64,000 bases of DNA from Halicephalobus mephisto (lineage: Eukaryota > Nematoda > Chromadorea > Rhabditida > Panagrolaimidae), in the NCBI GenBank assembly GCA_009193035.1, contig SWDT01000143.1, positions 124,001 through 188,000 on the forward strand, in the 5' to 3' direction. Positions 23,246 to 35,867 of this stretch are shown piece after piece (the stretch's first letter is position 1; the number at the start of each line of letters is the position of its first letter). A model generated the notes under the pieces. It was not told the DNA's origin, ran no database searches, and saw only the letters and a list, made by a program, of their open reading frames with translations. A program made the translations under genes and the position numbers.

Positions 23246-25363
23246 CGCCCCTGAAACAAGACCGTAATCAAAGTTCTAATAACATCATACTTATGAATCA
23301 TAACTCGTAATGACTGCAAATGTAAGCATATATTATAAATAGGACTAATCAAAAGTACATATTTTTGTTCCGTTTAAATGGATAAAAAGTTAAAGCGATA
23401 AAATTGGCTTCCAAAAGGAGTTAACAGAATGGTGCTATTCAGGTGCAAATTGAATTTTAAATAAGTAAACAAAGCAATTTCCTGTTGGAACTTTTACTTT
23501 TGATGACATTCATTTCCTCATTAATATTACGAGTTAAACCACAAAAACTATTTAATTTAGAATGTCTGAGAGGTCGTGCCGGTTCATAGAGTTTACATTT
23601 GATGAATTGAGTACATATGAAGCTCTACGGACACATAATAACTTAGATATTTGCACAGACTAGCATTTTGTATGGATTTCCGAAATCTTCTGGAATTTCA
23701 CGAAAATGTCTAGAACATTCCGAAATCTAATAAGCACTTTTAATATCAACGTTCAAGACCAAAGGTTTTGGGATTTTCTAAACTCTGGAAAGTCGTATCA
23801 AGATAAGTTCGTAACTACGTTTATTTTTACTTTTTACGATGATACGGAAATTCTAATTCGTTTTTTGTCAAGGATTAATATTTGGTAGCATTGGGATTTT
23901 GGTAGGTTTAGTCTTTTGACCTTCTTAACCTAAAGCTCCCCAGAACCAAATACAAAGCTTTTAGAACTAACATATAGGACTAAAGATTCAAAAATTTTCC
24001 GCAGATTTAAAAAATTAGTACCAAGAGAATTTTATAATAATACTTATTTCTGGTTTCCATAAAAGTATGATCTTAAAAAACAAGAAATAAGGAAAGAAAA
24101 AGTAGTGTTATTTGTTTTTTTTGACACATTCAATTTAATTATTAATTTAGGAGAGGCGAAAACAACAAAGTCCTTGAAAAAAGAGGCAAAGATAAAAGCG
24201 AATGTCTTCAAAAGTATTTAGAAAGAAATTATTAAATTTTCTTTTGAAATTAAATGAAAAGTAATTGTTCATAGTGTGAATTAGAGGGGATAAAGATAGG
24301 AGCAGTGAACATGAGCGCGTGATTATCATAAGAATACAATTTGAAGACAATTAAGAGCTCAAACGGATATGATGTAAACCGAGCTTTCAATGTCTTAACC
24401 CACAACATAACCTCCGCTATTTAGAAATACGATAATTGACGATTTTGTTAGATAAAAAGACTAACAATCATGCAGTAGAATACACTCTTTCTGGAACAAT
24501 AGAATTTAATCCTTATCCCTTGGGGCTCAGGTCCAACAAACACGACTAACGGAAATCCTGCAGACGGTTATTTATTCAGGAAAAGGTTTCTGCTTAAGAG
24601 CAAAACGAAACTATTTGTTCAAAGATCTGAAAAGTTCTGAGTATCATCAGATGAATGACAAATTCAATTGTGTCAAACCGCCTGAGGCTAGGATGTTGTG
24701 ATTATCAACTGAATGGCGTAGTCACTATGAAATCACATTTCTCCGGGCAGAATAACTAATGGAACCTAACCATGACAAGCAATTCTCCTCTAGGAGGTTC
24801 CGCACGTTCTCAATGGCTGTTTCGTATGAAAATTAATATTTCCAAGTGCAACAGCTCGCGAGATTTACAACGGTAAAAAAGAATGACCTCTTTAGTTGAA
24901 GACTTATGAACTGCGTAACTAAGAGATAGAAAGTTACACGAAAATGAGGTCATTGATATCCTTTTATGAACCAAAAAAATCTCCAGATAGTCTTCCATAA
25001 TGAGACATTTGACGTAGAAAAGCCAAAATGAATCCGATTGATAAAGAACTAAAAAAGGTCAAGTACAAAAAATTTCAGTCTTTGTTCGATTTTGAAAGAT
25101 ATCCTTTTGACCTTTGTGTATTACTTTAATGAAGCGGGTGGTTGACTTCCGAATCAAATTGTCTTGCTTGAAGCAACTCTAAATATCCTGTTCTCAATTT
25201 AACGAAAGTATATTACTTTTGAACAAAAACTGTCGTTAAATTATTTGCATTTAGGAGGAAATGGTTATGACGGTGAGAGCTGCTGATAAAGAATGTCAGC
25301 AGAGGAATAAAAAGCAGTAAATAAGACAAGTTATCGATCAGTGAGACAATCGAGACTCCTGAA
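23246..25363. other. intergenic between divergent genes
   Basis: Separates the Ig gene (-) from the pseudokinase (+), so it must hold both promoters. R1-like words occur at 23650-24020. No exon recognised. Confidence 0.5.
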
Positions 25364-27158
25364 ATGCTGCCTCAACTCGAGATTCCGAGAATCATCCTAA
25401 ATGACGATGCGATTTCTATTAAAAGTGAGAGGACGAATTCTACCGTCGACACTCATCCTGTTCTTACCTCTTGTAGAAATTCTTCCGAATCTTTATTCAA
25501 GTATGATGTTAGTTCTTCTAACACATCAATGGATGGACTCGATACAAATGTTGAGGATAATCAGATAAAGGAACTTAATGTTGATGATCCTTTTTGTTCT
25601 ATTCCATATTGCTTCGTGTATTCCCCAGTGATTTCTGAAAAGGATTTCCGGAACTTTGCTAGAAGAAGTAAGAAAGTTCCAGAAATTTAAACATTTTAAT
25701 TTCTTGATGAATATAATTTCAGAAAGAATAGACAGAAATGCTAGTCGTTTTGAGGAAGTTTTCCACTATGTTGATACTAGGACTATGATCCCAATGGTAG
25801 GGAACGTGATAAAGTCGGAAATATTCGATTCTTGGCCTCCTAATCCGGCACAAAAAGAAAAGGTAAGGAAAATCATGCAAAATAATTAAATGAGAATACG
25901 TTTAGAAAGTTCTAGAGTTCATAGAAGACATAAAGACCAAAGTATGCCTACGGCACCGAAGAATAGTTCATTTGTATGGTGCTTACAGAGCTAGGGAGAA
26001 GATTATAGTGTTCAATGAGTATGTGCCTCGAGGATCAGTTTTCGACAGAGTTAAAAAAGGTCCTCTCGAGGAAAACACGGCGATAAAATACTTTCGACAA
26101 GCCATGGAAGGACTCAGATATATTCATTCTCACAAGATTACCCACGGCAACATCAGAGGTTGTTTTATAGCGGAAATACGTAATCAGATAAGAGACAATT
26201 TTAGCAAGTAACTTGCTCATTACGTTCAGTGACGACATAAAAATTACTGATTTTGCCTTATCCTACAAATCCGAAAACGACAATTTTGGAGGAACTTCAG
26301 GTGGTAGTAAGTCATTAGGACCATTATACTAACCCCCAAGGCCTTGTCTCTTGTTTTGACCCAATGTGAAGTTAATTTGGTAATTGGTCCTAAGCCAACA
26401 AAAATGGCTTGGTATTAGTTACTGGATGATGTATTAATCTTCCATAGGACTTCTTCTAAAAGAGTTTTCAAAGCTATTTTTTACTGACAGTACAAACACG
26501 ATCACATGAATAAAGTAATTAATCAAAAAATTAAATTCTTTCAGTTTCAAATTATCGTATGAAACTATTACACGCCGCTCCGGAGAGTATTCAGATGATG
26601 TCAGAAAAACCGGGAGTGAGTGTGGACATTTGGTTAGTTTATATTGTATTTACCATAATTAATGAACATTATTAGGGCCCTAGGTTGTGTATTAGTAACT
26701 ATGCTGACGCAGACACCACCGTACTACAAAGCATTTCATGATAAGACTGACCAAGAAATCTACAAGGTAATTATCGTTGCTAAAACTGAACATAATGGCT
26801 CAAGAAGAATTTAGATAATTACTGATAATTATTCAAAACCTGCTGAGGAAAGATTGTCTTATTCTAGCGGAAGCCTAATCCCACAAGCTTCTGAAGATGT
26901 GCGGAGGTTGTTGGATTTCGTTATGAATGATGATCAATTTGTTAGACCAACAGCGGAAGAAGTAAGATTCTGTGTTTACAAGCAAATAGAGAGATAATTT
27001 AGATATTGGGGAATCAGGTGCTGAAGAAAAACGCTTCCGAATGTCATCAGATTTCGTTGTTTTCCTTCAGAAAAAACTCAGAAAAGCCTGTAAACAACGG
27101 ACATCTTGTAGATAAGTATGTTTTCAAATTGAGGGCATTATTAATCGGGGAAATTTAA
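25364..27158 (+). CDS. MEKK2/3-like protein kinase domain, probable pseudokinase
   Basis: Eight exons (25364-25667, 25723-25862, 25906-26158, 26205-26300, 26545-26632, 26676-26766, 26815-26961, 27003-27158), 424 aa, in phase. About 100 residues of Ser/Asp-rich N-terminus precede a kinase fold closest to MAP3K MEKK2/3: LRHRRIVHLYG, FNEYVPRGSVFDRVKKG, IKYFRQAMEGLRYIHSHKI, APES, VDIWALGCVLVTMLTQTPP, and a terminal RPTAEE. Key catalytic positions are altered. The glycine loop has no glycines, HRD is HGN (loop reads THGNIRASNLL), and DFG is DFA (ITDFALS). A lysine resembling the ATP-binding one is kept (VIKSEIF). The product is therefore expected to be a scaffold or allosteric partner. The 3' end is ambiguous: the last exon runs to a stop at 27156-27158, or splices into the next gene. 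Confidence 0.82.
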
Positions 27159-27175
27159 GTAAACAGAAGTACGAA

Positions 27176-27856
27176 ATGGAAACCGAACCACTCATACGGA
27201 ATTACACAAATATTTCCCACGACAAGAATGACATTACTGTAACCGAACTTCCAAGTAATCAAGGATTACGTAAATCCAAAAATGCGATTAGCTTATGTTG
27301 TGGCTTTTTCGGATCAAGAATCTTTATTTTCCTGCTTTTGATGCTAAAATGGGCACTCATGGTTTTCGCCGCTGCCTTTGCTTTGGCAGGTGTGTCCTCA
27401 ATGATCTTCTTAAGTATCGTTATCATATACCGACTAATTAAGGTGTCTTGTCAATGCGAACTAAATGAAGGTGAGATGAGCAAAATCCGATCTTGAAATT
27501 AATTAACTAATTTAGGTTTTGTTGTTCTCATCGCGATTATTTTCCTTCCAATTATAATTCTTCTAACAACCCTATGCTGTAATAACGCATGTGAAAAGTA
27601 CCACACAGCAATAGAGAGCGAGAAATTAAAGGAATCAAGGTAAACACGTCATTAGTAAACAGTTTCTGAAGACAAAATTTGTAGGTTCTATATTGGTGAA
27701 CCAGCCAGTGACGTCATTCTATGCGGTGTCAGAGTTATCCACGGACAAGATAGGAAAAAGGTTTTAAGAGCGAAAAAAACTACAGAAGGAACAGACGGGG
27801 AACTAGGTAATCAGTCTCCAAGTGGAATGTTGAAAACGATAGAGCACTTAGCTTAA
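27176..27856 (+). CDS. small protein with two hydrophobic segments (orphan; possibly C-terminal part of the pseudokinase gene)
   Basis: Three exons (27176-27470, 27516-27639, 27685-27856), 196 aa as a separate gene. A polar N-terminus (METEPLIRNYTN) leads to a long hydrophobic stretch (FIFLLLMLKWALMVFAAAFA, then SMIFLSIVIIYRLI), a short Cys-containing loop (KVSCQCELNEG) and a further membrane segment (VVLIAIIFLPIIILLTTLCC). A Lys/Glu-rich cytoplasmic tail follows. The ATG is nine bases after an acceptor AAACAG at 27161-27166 and only 18 bases after the kinase stop. No family recognised. Either it is separately trans-spliced with almost no intercistronic space, or it is the membrane-anchoring end of the pseudokinase. 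Confidence 0.65.
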
Positions 27857-27915
27857 TTTGAGAGACCACATGATGGCAGAATTTATTTTCATTTATGAAG
27901 AAAAATAATCAAGTT

Positions 27916-30900
27916 TTAACAGATATTGTAGCAATCATTAAGCGGAAGTATCAAAAGACTAGCTACAGTATCAGCTGCTTGTTGTGGCCTTAGGAATGTC
28001 TGTCTTTTTTTCTGTTTACCTGTGAAATCTTCTGTTGTCCTTTTCCACGGAGGCTTGCTTCTCTCTATTGTGAAAAACCAAGAGTAATAGTGTGATCCTC
28101 GAAGCCATGGCCTAATTACACGGCAACGTTCTTCTCCATTCGTGTTCGTGAGTGTCTGGACTTGACATGTTCCTCCTTCCTCCATAAGACAGATGAAACT
28201 CTTCAGTCGAGTGTATTCGCCAGAAATGTTGTATCGGAACCCGAGGCAATGGCCGTACTCCACCCATTGACCTTCAGTCTTCAGATATTGGGAATCTTGT
28301 TCACTCAGAATCGTATGCATGTGCATGGGCTTTTGTTCGATAGGTTTCCTTCCGATATCTAGAAACAATTATTAATTAAGCAAATTCCCAATAAACTTAC
28401 ATTTTACGGTTGCTCCGGAACTCTTTTCTTGGATACTATCTGTAGTGACTTTTGCAGATCCTTCATAGGCTTTTGTTCGGTGAATACAGACAGATTCACA
28501 TTCATCGAGATGCTGAAAGTTATTCCTACTTTGACCACAGCCAGTGTAATGGAATCCCTTGCAAGTTTTGGATTTGGCATGGAAGTAATATCGATTAGAC
28601 ATGCTTTCGCACCATTTTCCTCGATCAAGTTTATCCAAGCAAGGATCTTCTCCAGCGACTTCACAAGTTATCTGACAGTGTTCGAAAGTAGAAAACCTAT
28701 TTTCATTCCCACCACATCCACCGTATAGGAACTGCTCACACACCCCCGTTGTGAGATTATAGAACCACATATACCGAAGTCTATTACAAGGTCCCCAATC
28801 TGGTAAATGAGCACATTGCACTAAAATTGCACTATTAGAAAAAGTAGAAATAATTATGAAATTCTCTCGACAAGAGTGTTTAAAGCATTTGAGAAAATTC
28901 TACAGCTTAAAATTAGATCATTCTAAAAATTTCTGAGATTCGTAAAAGCTTCAGGACTTTGATATACATCCTAGGAATCTTTACAGAGTTATTATGATTT
29001 GAAAATATGTATTTAAATATTTGCAAAACCTTACTTGAGTTTGGTGTTTTTAATCCCTTGCAGAGCTTGGAGCACTCATTTTCAGTTGCAAATTTGTTTT
29101 TGTTTCCACCACATCCAGAATAATCAAATTGCACACATTTCCCAGAGGACGGAACGTACGCCCATCGTTTCATGGTCATCTGTTCCACCGTATTCTCACA
29201 GAACCCTTTATCTACGGCTTCAAAACACGCAGAAACTGAAACGGTTTCTGTCATCATCAAGGGCTTGCTCTTGGTTCGTCTACAGATGTGTTCACATTCT
29301 GCTGCTGTTCTATATTTATTTGCATTCCCCCCACATCCAAGGAACCAGAATCTCCCACAACGACCTTCTTTGAAGTTATAGTAGAAATAATAGCCGGCAT
29401 TTCTGATGCATGTCTTTTTCCTTCTCCCGAAACCGATGCTGAGGGGCAAGAAGCAATGAGATTCTTGCTCACTGAGATGGTAATATTTCTTGCAAGTTGT
29501 TTCACACTGCGAAAGTGTCAGAAAACGGTTGCCATTTCCTCGACAACCAGAATAGGAAAAAGGCTCACAACGATGAGTTAGTGGATTATAGAAATAAGCT
29601 GGAAGTGTTTCCTTGCAGTTTCCTATGGCAAGTGGTTCAAGGCAACGGGTACTATCTTCATCTAATTGTTCCTTCGTCATGTTCTCCAGCGGTGTTTCCG
29701 TTGTCAACGCTGAAAATTAATATTCGAAGATAATTATCTTCTTATGAAAATTAAAAATAGATGATATTAGCAAAAATTCCCAGAATCATGATGTTGACAT
29801 CTTAATTTCAAAAATTCCTATTAAATTTTTAAGTACTGTAGTTCATATATCAAAAGAAACCAAATTTTGGCAAAGTGGAAATATTGCCAAATTTGAATTT
29901 TTGAGTAAAGAAAGTGAATATGAACTAGAACTTCCGTATTATTGTAAAAATTAAAGTTTGATCTTTTCATCAAATCATCTCGATATCAATTTCTATAATT
30001 CCTTGAAATATTTTGGGATTTTCGATTTTTAATATTAGCTTCAGAAATTTATATTGGATTCCGAAGAGCTCTAGGCAGTTTTCTAATATCTATAAAATTC
30101 AAAAACTTTACAGCTTTCACGGGATTGTATTTTAAAAAGTCTGTAAAACTCACAAGGTACTTCACAAAGGGATCTGCACAATTCACCGGAGGAGAAAATA
30201 TTCTGAGATTCCGCGACACATCCATCGTACCAGAACGGTCGACATTGGCCCATTGTATGATCAAAATAATGTTTTTCCACCCATTTACCACCATTACAGG
30301 CTTTCTTGTACTTTTCATCAAATTTGTCCAAACAATGACGTGGGATCTTATTTTCTCGTTTCCGTTCACAGAGCCACTGGCATGTTTCCAAAGTAGCAAA
30401 GATATTTTGAGACTCTGATTTACAATTACCGTACCAGAACATCCGACATGAATCTGTTTCCTTATCGTAGTAATAGTATTGAGCCCATGATCCATCAGAA
30501 GAACAAGATTGCTGATAAACTGGATCGAACGGATGGAAGCAGAAGTTGGAGATATCCTTCGGAACGGATTCGCAGCTTGCTTGGCACTCTCCAAGGTCGG
30601 AGTAGAAGTTTTTCGAGATTGAACGACAACCACCGTAATAGAAGGAATGACATTTTTTTGAGTCATGGTTAAAGTAATATCTGATTTCAAACATTCCATT
30701 TCTACAGTCTTGGAGATACGTTTCGTCAAATTTCTCCAAACAGTCATCTAAATGAAATAATCGTATTATTATTCAAATTGAAAATAAGCATTGTCAAAAA
30801 GTTATTCCAAAATGGGTTTTTTAGGGCTTGTCTCAGTTCCAGGTATTAATTTTAGCTTATATTGTAACCAGGAAAATCTTACAATTTTCCATGAGATTTT

Positions 30901-33238
30901 AAAAGGTTCTGGGAATTTTCAAGAGATTCTCAGAGGTTTCATAATTTTCATTGGATTCTAGGAAATTCCATGGGATAATAGCTGTAGAAACTAAACGTGA
31001 ACTTTATTAGGAAATTATCTCAAAATCGATATCTAAAATCACGTAGAAACTTTTTGATTCTTTCATTTGATATAATCCAGTAATTTTTTTTAAATTCTAG
31101 GGGGTTCTAGGAATTTCCACAGGATTTATCTATAAAAACTAAAAATTGATGATTGTAAGGTTTTTAGATGATTTTACAACTGCATAAATTTCAGAAATTA
31201 GTCTGAGGAATTATGATTAAATTTAGGAATTTTAAAAATTTTCCATTGATTCTCAGGAAATCCCCTAAAATTTCTAACAGTCTGAACGATTTCAAAAATG
31301 TCTGTAAAACTCCTGATATCTTTTAAGATCTTCTACGATATTTATATGGATTCAGATATTTCTATTAGATTCTGAAGTATTTTAAATTTTCTTATGAAAT
31401 TCTAATTTTTTTTAACTTCCAAAAATCTTACGAGACTCGTGTTTGTAGTGTTTTCCTTCGCACTTCCATTTGCAAGTCGATAAATCATTAAAAGTGTTCC
31501 TCGAATGACTCCAGCATCCACCGTACCAATACATTCGACAAACTCTCAGATCTCGGTCATAAAAATAACGTTCTCTCCAATTCGGAGTTTTTTCACATGA
31601 CTTCGTCAGAGTTTGATCAAATTCATCTAAACACTCCTTAGCAACTGTCAAAGGCATTCTAGCAACCATACTGTAATTCACCAAGGGACTCAATGTTGAT
31701 CCTGACTTTGTTCTCGTTTCAAGAAGACTTTGTCGTTGGAAATCACTGATGTGCTGATGATCGATGAGAACACTGGAGTCATCTTCTAATCTGACTTCAT
31801 TTCCCGTAATTGGAGAAATCGTTTGGGGCAAAGGTTGGGGGATGACTAAGTATTCGTCTGGAAACAGATTAACTGTGAAATCCGGAATGGCAGTCGTTGA
31901 TGGCAGTGCTTGTGGAGTTGAAAGACTTTGATGAAGAATTTTCGCATGAGTCCAGTTTGTATCAATGACCGCTTGAATGACCCCAGCGATTCCATGGCCT
32001 TGAGATTCTAATTGATGACCAACCACGTGTTCACATATATGTTCACATGTTCTTAAATGGACGAAAATATTTCTAGACGAAGAGTTTTGTTTTCGCCTAT
32101 CACATGACTCATCATACCAGAACATTGTACATTGACGAGATCGCGTGTCGAAATAATATCGAGGTCTCCAAAGACCTTTCGTGCAAGGATATCGCTTTGA
32201 TTGGTCAAACGGATCATAACAAGGTCCTGAAATAAGACAGAAAGATCAAGGAATAAAAAGTGGAGCAATCACCTGAAACACTGGGAGCACGACTGGAATT
32301 GAGATTTATATTATTATCCAAATCTGAATTGACATCGTTCTTTGGATATTTTCTGAATCCTTGGCAATGAGCTTGACAAGCCTGTAAATCACGGAAGATA
32401 TTTTGAGCTCCTTCAAATTGACATCCACCGTATCTAAATTGTTGACAGAACCCTCCTGTGAAGTTGTAAAAATATCTTTGTTGCCAAAGGGATTCCATAT
32501 TTCCACAGGATTCCTCATATCGAGGATCGAAGTTCTGTCCACAAATCCCTCGATCTCTAGAGCAATTCAATCCACTTCCGGCATATCCAAGCTCGCATTC
32601 ACATCGAAACGATCCCAAACTATTCACACAAACAGCATTTGGACCACATTTTGTCCATAGACATTCATTGACATCTATACAATTGAAATTCACAAGCTGA
32701 TAACCCATTCGACATTGGCATTTTCCATCTACACAAACTCCGTTAATTGTATGGCAATTTTCACATGTCAGATTCTTGATTGGTGGTTTTGGCTTTATTA
32801 TCTCTGAAATTGCCCATAATTCATTTATTTAAAGCAAACTCAACCTTTGAGAACATCAGTAAGATGATCTCGTGAACTTTTTGAGCGGCATCTCTGTCTG
32901 CATTGTTTATCAGAAATAAATCTATTCCCGTTTCCTTTGCATCCCCTGAAGTCAAATACAGTAAAAAATTCTAAAGTTTGCATTTGGTTTACCTATAAAT
33001 AAACTTGTAACACTGATTTGTGTTTTTGTCGTAATAATAACGAGTGATGTTGAGTTTACAGTCTCCGACTGCCAGAGGCAACTGTAATAAATTACTGAAT
33101 AATTTTAAAGCTTTGATTAACTTACATCACATACTGATTTTGGTTTTTGATTTGACACAATTATATTCTCCTTACCCTCAACAAGTAAAAATAAAAGATT
33201 CAGCGACAATAAACCTATCAATGAAATACAATACATTG
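27916..33238 (-). CDS. secreted multi-Kunitz/EGF protein (MEC-1/MEC-9-like)
   Basis: Extracellular matrix-type protein of about 1237 aa in nine exons: about 33176-33238, 32993-33081, 32845-32945, 32273-32803, 31432-32226, 30154-30747, 29035-29709, 28401-28820, 27916-28358. Order: signal peptide (MYCISLIGLLSLNLLFLLV), Kunitz 1, EGF (CENCHTINGVCVDGKCQC), calcium-binding EGF (DVNECLWTKCGPNAVC), Kunitz 2-3, a Pro/Ser/Thr linker of about 130 aa, Kunitz 4-12, and a 150-aa C-terminal region with four or five Cys. Kunitz hallmarks YYGGC/FSYSGCRGNGNRF-type and terminal C-x3-C recur; Kunitz 3 has degenerate DESC. The combination of many Kunitz with EGF modules is that of C. elegans MEC-1 and MEC-9, which organise touch-receptor complexes; orthology is inference. 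The first exon is uncertain: the best signal-peptide frame omits the first Cys of Kunitz 1. Confidence 0.88.
29855..30010 (+). repeat. R1 dispersed repeat, plus orientation (in Kunitz gene intron)
   Basis: Contains the linked blocks TTGGCAAAGTGGAAATATTG (29868), AGTGAATATGAACTAGAACT, then TTCATCAAATCATCTCGATA. The order and spacing equal those of the copies at 16190, 34190, 34490 and 62700. It is antisense to the host gene. Confidence 0.7.
30975..31200 (+). repeat. R1 fragments in Kunitz gene intron
   Basis: Partial copies with TTATTAGGAAATTATCTCAA (about 31006) and ACTAAAAATTGATGATTG (about 31138). They are more diverged than the 29855 copy and lie in the same 684-nt intron between the exons encoding Kunitz 4 and Kunitz 5. 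Confidence 0.45.
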
Positions 33239-34169
33239 CCGAATCCGTAGAAGACTGAAGTCAAGGGATGACATATCTTATTTATCTTTGGAGTCCATCT
33301 AGAAGCCGATCGTGGATTCTTGAACGAGATTTTTAGGAATTAAAAAATATGAACGTCGATGATCGCAATAAATGACCACTTGACAGAAACACGTTCGTGG
33401 TCTTCACGGGCTTCATGCAAACGGAGGTGTGTTCTCTTATATTTTGAACAAAAGAATGGGAAAAGACGGAATCTTGCTTTCAATGAGTAACGGTCAAAGC
33501 AGTCAAAAGCCATGGGCGACTTGTATCTCACTTGGGAAATGGAAAGAAGTGCTCAATCGCGCGATACAAAACAAGTGCGAAAAAAGAGACGTCAAAAACC
33601 CATCACTCAAGTCCTCTGGAATTTCGTAAATCTATGCGAGATATTGTTCCTTATGGACATTTGCGTGAGAAGTATCAACTTGAGATTCGGTGACCCGATT
33701 GACGCCTCGTTTCGAAATCAAGAGCCTATTTTATTTCAATCAGAAAGGTTAGGAATTTTTGGAGGTAAACAAAATATCCATGAGAAATCTTGTTTTCGAT
33801 TTTAATGGATGGGACAAAATCCGACAACGGAATTTCAAAAGAGGACTAAAAAATCACAATGAGCTCTTCCGGAAAGTCTGTCACAATTCAGGTAAATAGC
33901 CATAAAACAGTCGAAGCGAAAAGAGTTACGCAGTAAAGAAAGGCTTATTCAAGTGTTTTCATCTCACAGACTATTTAGTTTACAAGCCTTTTACATAAAC
34001 ATATGAGGATTTGTAGCACATCATTATAGAAAATTTGAAGTAGGAATTATTAAGAAATTGTTTTGACAAAAATTTTGAGGAGTCATAAAAATTTCAGAAT
34101 TTTTAATTCCAGACATTAATTTTATAACTTTTTATTGCATTTTAAAATATTATAATTTGAAAAAAAATC

Positions 34170-34320
34170 AAAAAATGAAATTTTTGCAGAATATGAATAT
34201 TGTCAAATTTGAATCCTTGACTTAAAGGAAATGAATATGAATTAAGATCTCTACACTATTTTCAAAATTAGAATTTGATATTTTTATGAAATTATTTTAA
34301 TAATAGTTTTTCAACTTTTA
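34170..34320 (+). repeat. R1 dispersed repeat, plus orientation
   Basis: Blocks: GAATATTGTCAAATTTGAAT (about 34195), GGAAATGAATATGAATTAAG, then TTTTTATGAAATTATTTTAA. Tandem with a second copy 300 bases further on. Confidence 0.7.
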
Positions 34321-34479
34321 AAGACTCAAAATTCGTTTTAAATTTTGAATCCCTGTTTCTATTAAATTTTCAAATAATTTGAGAAATTCCATTATATTTC
34401 GAAGAAAAATTTCACAAAATTCTAAAAAGTTTCAAAAATTGTCATTGAATTTTGAAGTATTATAATTCAAAAATTAACA

Positions 34480-34625
34480 AATATCAAATTTTGGCGAAAT
34501 GGGAATATTACCAAATTTTAATACTAAATTAAAAACCCAAGAATAAAATTAAGATTTTTAGATTATTCTAAAAATTAAAATTCGATATTCTTATCAAACT
34601 GTCTCAATATGAATCTCCAAGATTT
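34480..34625 (+). repeat. R1 dispersed repeat, plus orientation (second of a pair)
   Basis: Blocks: TTTTGGCGAAATGGGAATAT (about 34490), AAAAATTAAAATTCGATATT, then CTTATCAAACTGTCTCAATA. The interval to the preceding copy is about 300 bases, which may be the full repeat unit. Confidence 0.7.
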
Positions 34626-35867
34626 TTAGGAACTTCCGGAACTGTCGATTTCAGATGAATTCCAACGCTTCGACAGAGTTAAGAGATACTCTGTAAGTTC
34701 CCATGAGATTCTCGAAAGTTCCAGAACTTTCCACTGGATTGTAGAGGATCTCAATACATCAAACAGTTGAATTAGAATATGAATTTCAAACAAAATGTTG
34801 CCAAAATAGAAAAGCCAATCCTGAACAAAGTAGTCGTGTTATAACTTGTTCCTCGGCTCAAATTGCTACTGGCCGATTGCGGTCATCCAGTTCAAATTTC
34901 GTTGAAAAGCAGAAGCGAAATTCTCAAACAGCAGTGGACCTCACGTGCGCGATTTCGGGACACCCACAGAATTGGCATTTTGGGTCTTGTTGTTTCGAGA
35001 AAATGGGAAAGACTGGGAGCTGTCATCGGGTCAATTCCGGGAGAAACGACAGCGGTAATGGCGCTCCAGGAGCGATAAAAATGAGTCCCTAAGATGTCTT
35101 TTCAATGAATGCATTAGTTTCTGTCGTGTTACCGAAAAAGAAAGGATAAATTTGGCCATTTCTCCCTCATCCTCTGAAAAAACTTATTTCCGTTGCATGG
35201 CCATTCTTACTGGTAATTTATAGAATTTTATTTCCCAAAAATGAAAATGAACAAAGACAGTTTCAAAATTAGTAGGAACGAGCTTACTAATAGAAGACCA
35301 ATTTCTATGGCCGATTTTCTAAATACGGTCGTCGATCTTGCCCGGTCTTCTGTCATTTACTTGTCAAATTATTTTAACGACACCATCTGTGCGGTTCCGC
35401 CGTCGGCAAAGATTACTCTTTTGACAAATTAACTTTCCATGACAGAATCTGGGTAACTGAAATAATTTCTTTCTTCACAATCGAATCTTCCAAAACCCAT
35501 CGGAAGATCTTGAACTTCTGAGGATGTCAGAATCTTCTAAAACTTTTCAGAAGTTCTTTGAGATCTTTAAAGTATTTCAGAATTCAATGGAAATCTCTAG
35601 AACTTCATAAAAGCTTCTGGGATTTTTCAGAATCCTGTGAGAAATTTTGAAACATTCAATAATTCAGTAAAGACTCAAATCTAATAATTAAAATTCGAAA
35701 TCTTTTCAGAAAATTCTAAGAAGTTCTATTGGAGTAATTTTATAATAATACCCGTTTCAAAAGTTCAATAAAGTGTAGTGTTAATTATGAAAATATGGAA
35801 CTCAACAATATTCCTAAATTTTGAATTTAAATTCTCATGCGGAAATTCAATATTTTTTTAATTCGAT

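Larger units (their letters stand above)
33239..35867. other. intergenic, no gene seen
   Basis: Contains two good R1 copies (34170-34320 and 34480-34625) and further R1-type words at 35470-35850. The stretch 34860-35090 has open frames on the plus strand but no recognisable content or splice context. The Kunitz gene promoter should lie in 33239-33700. Confidence 0.5.
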
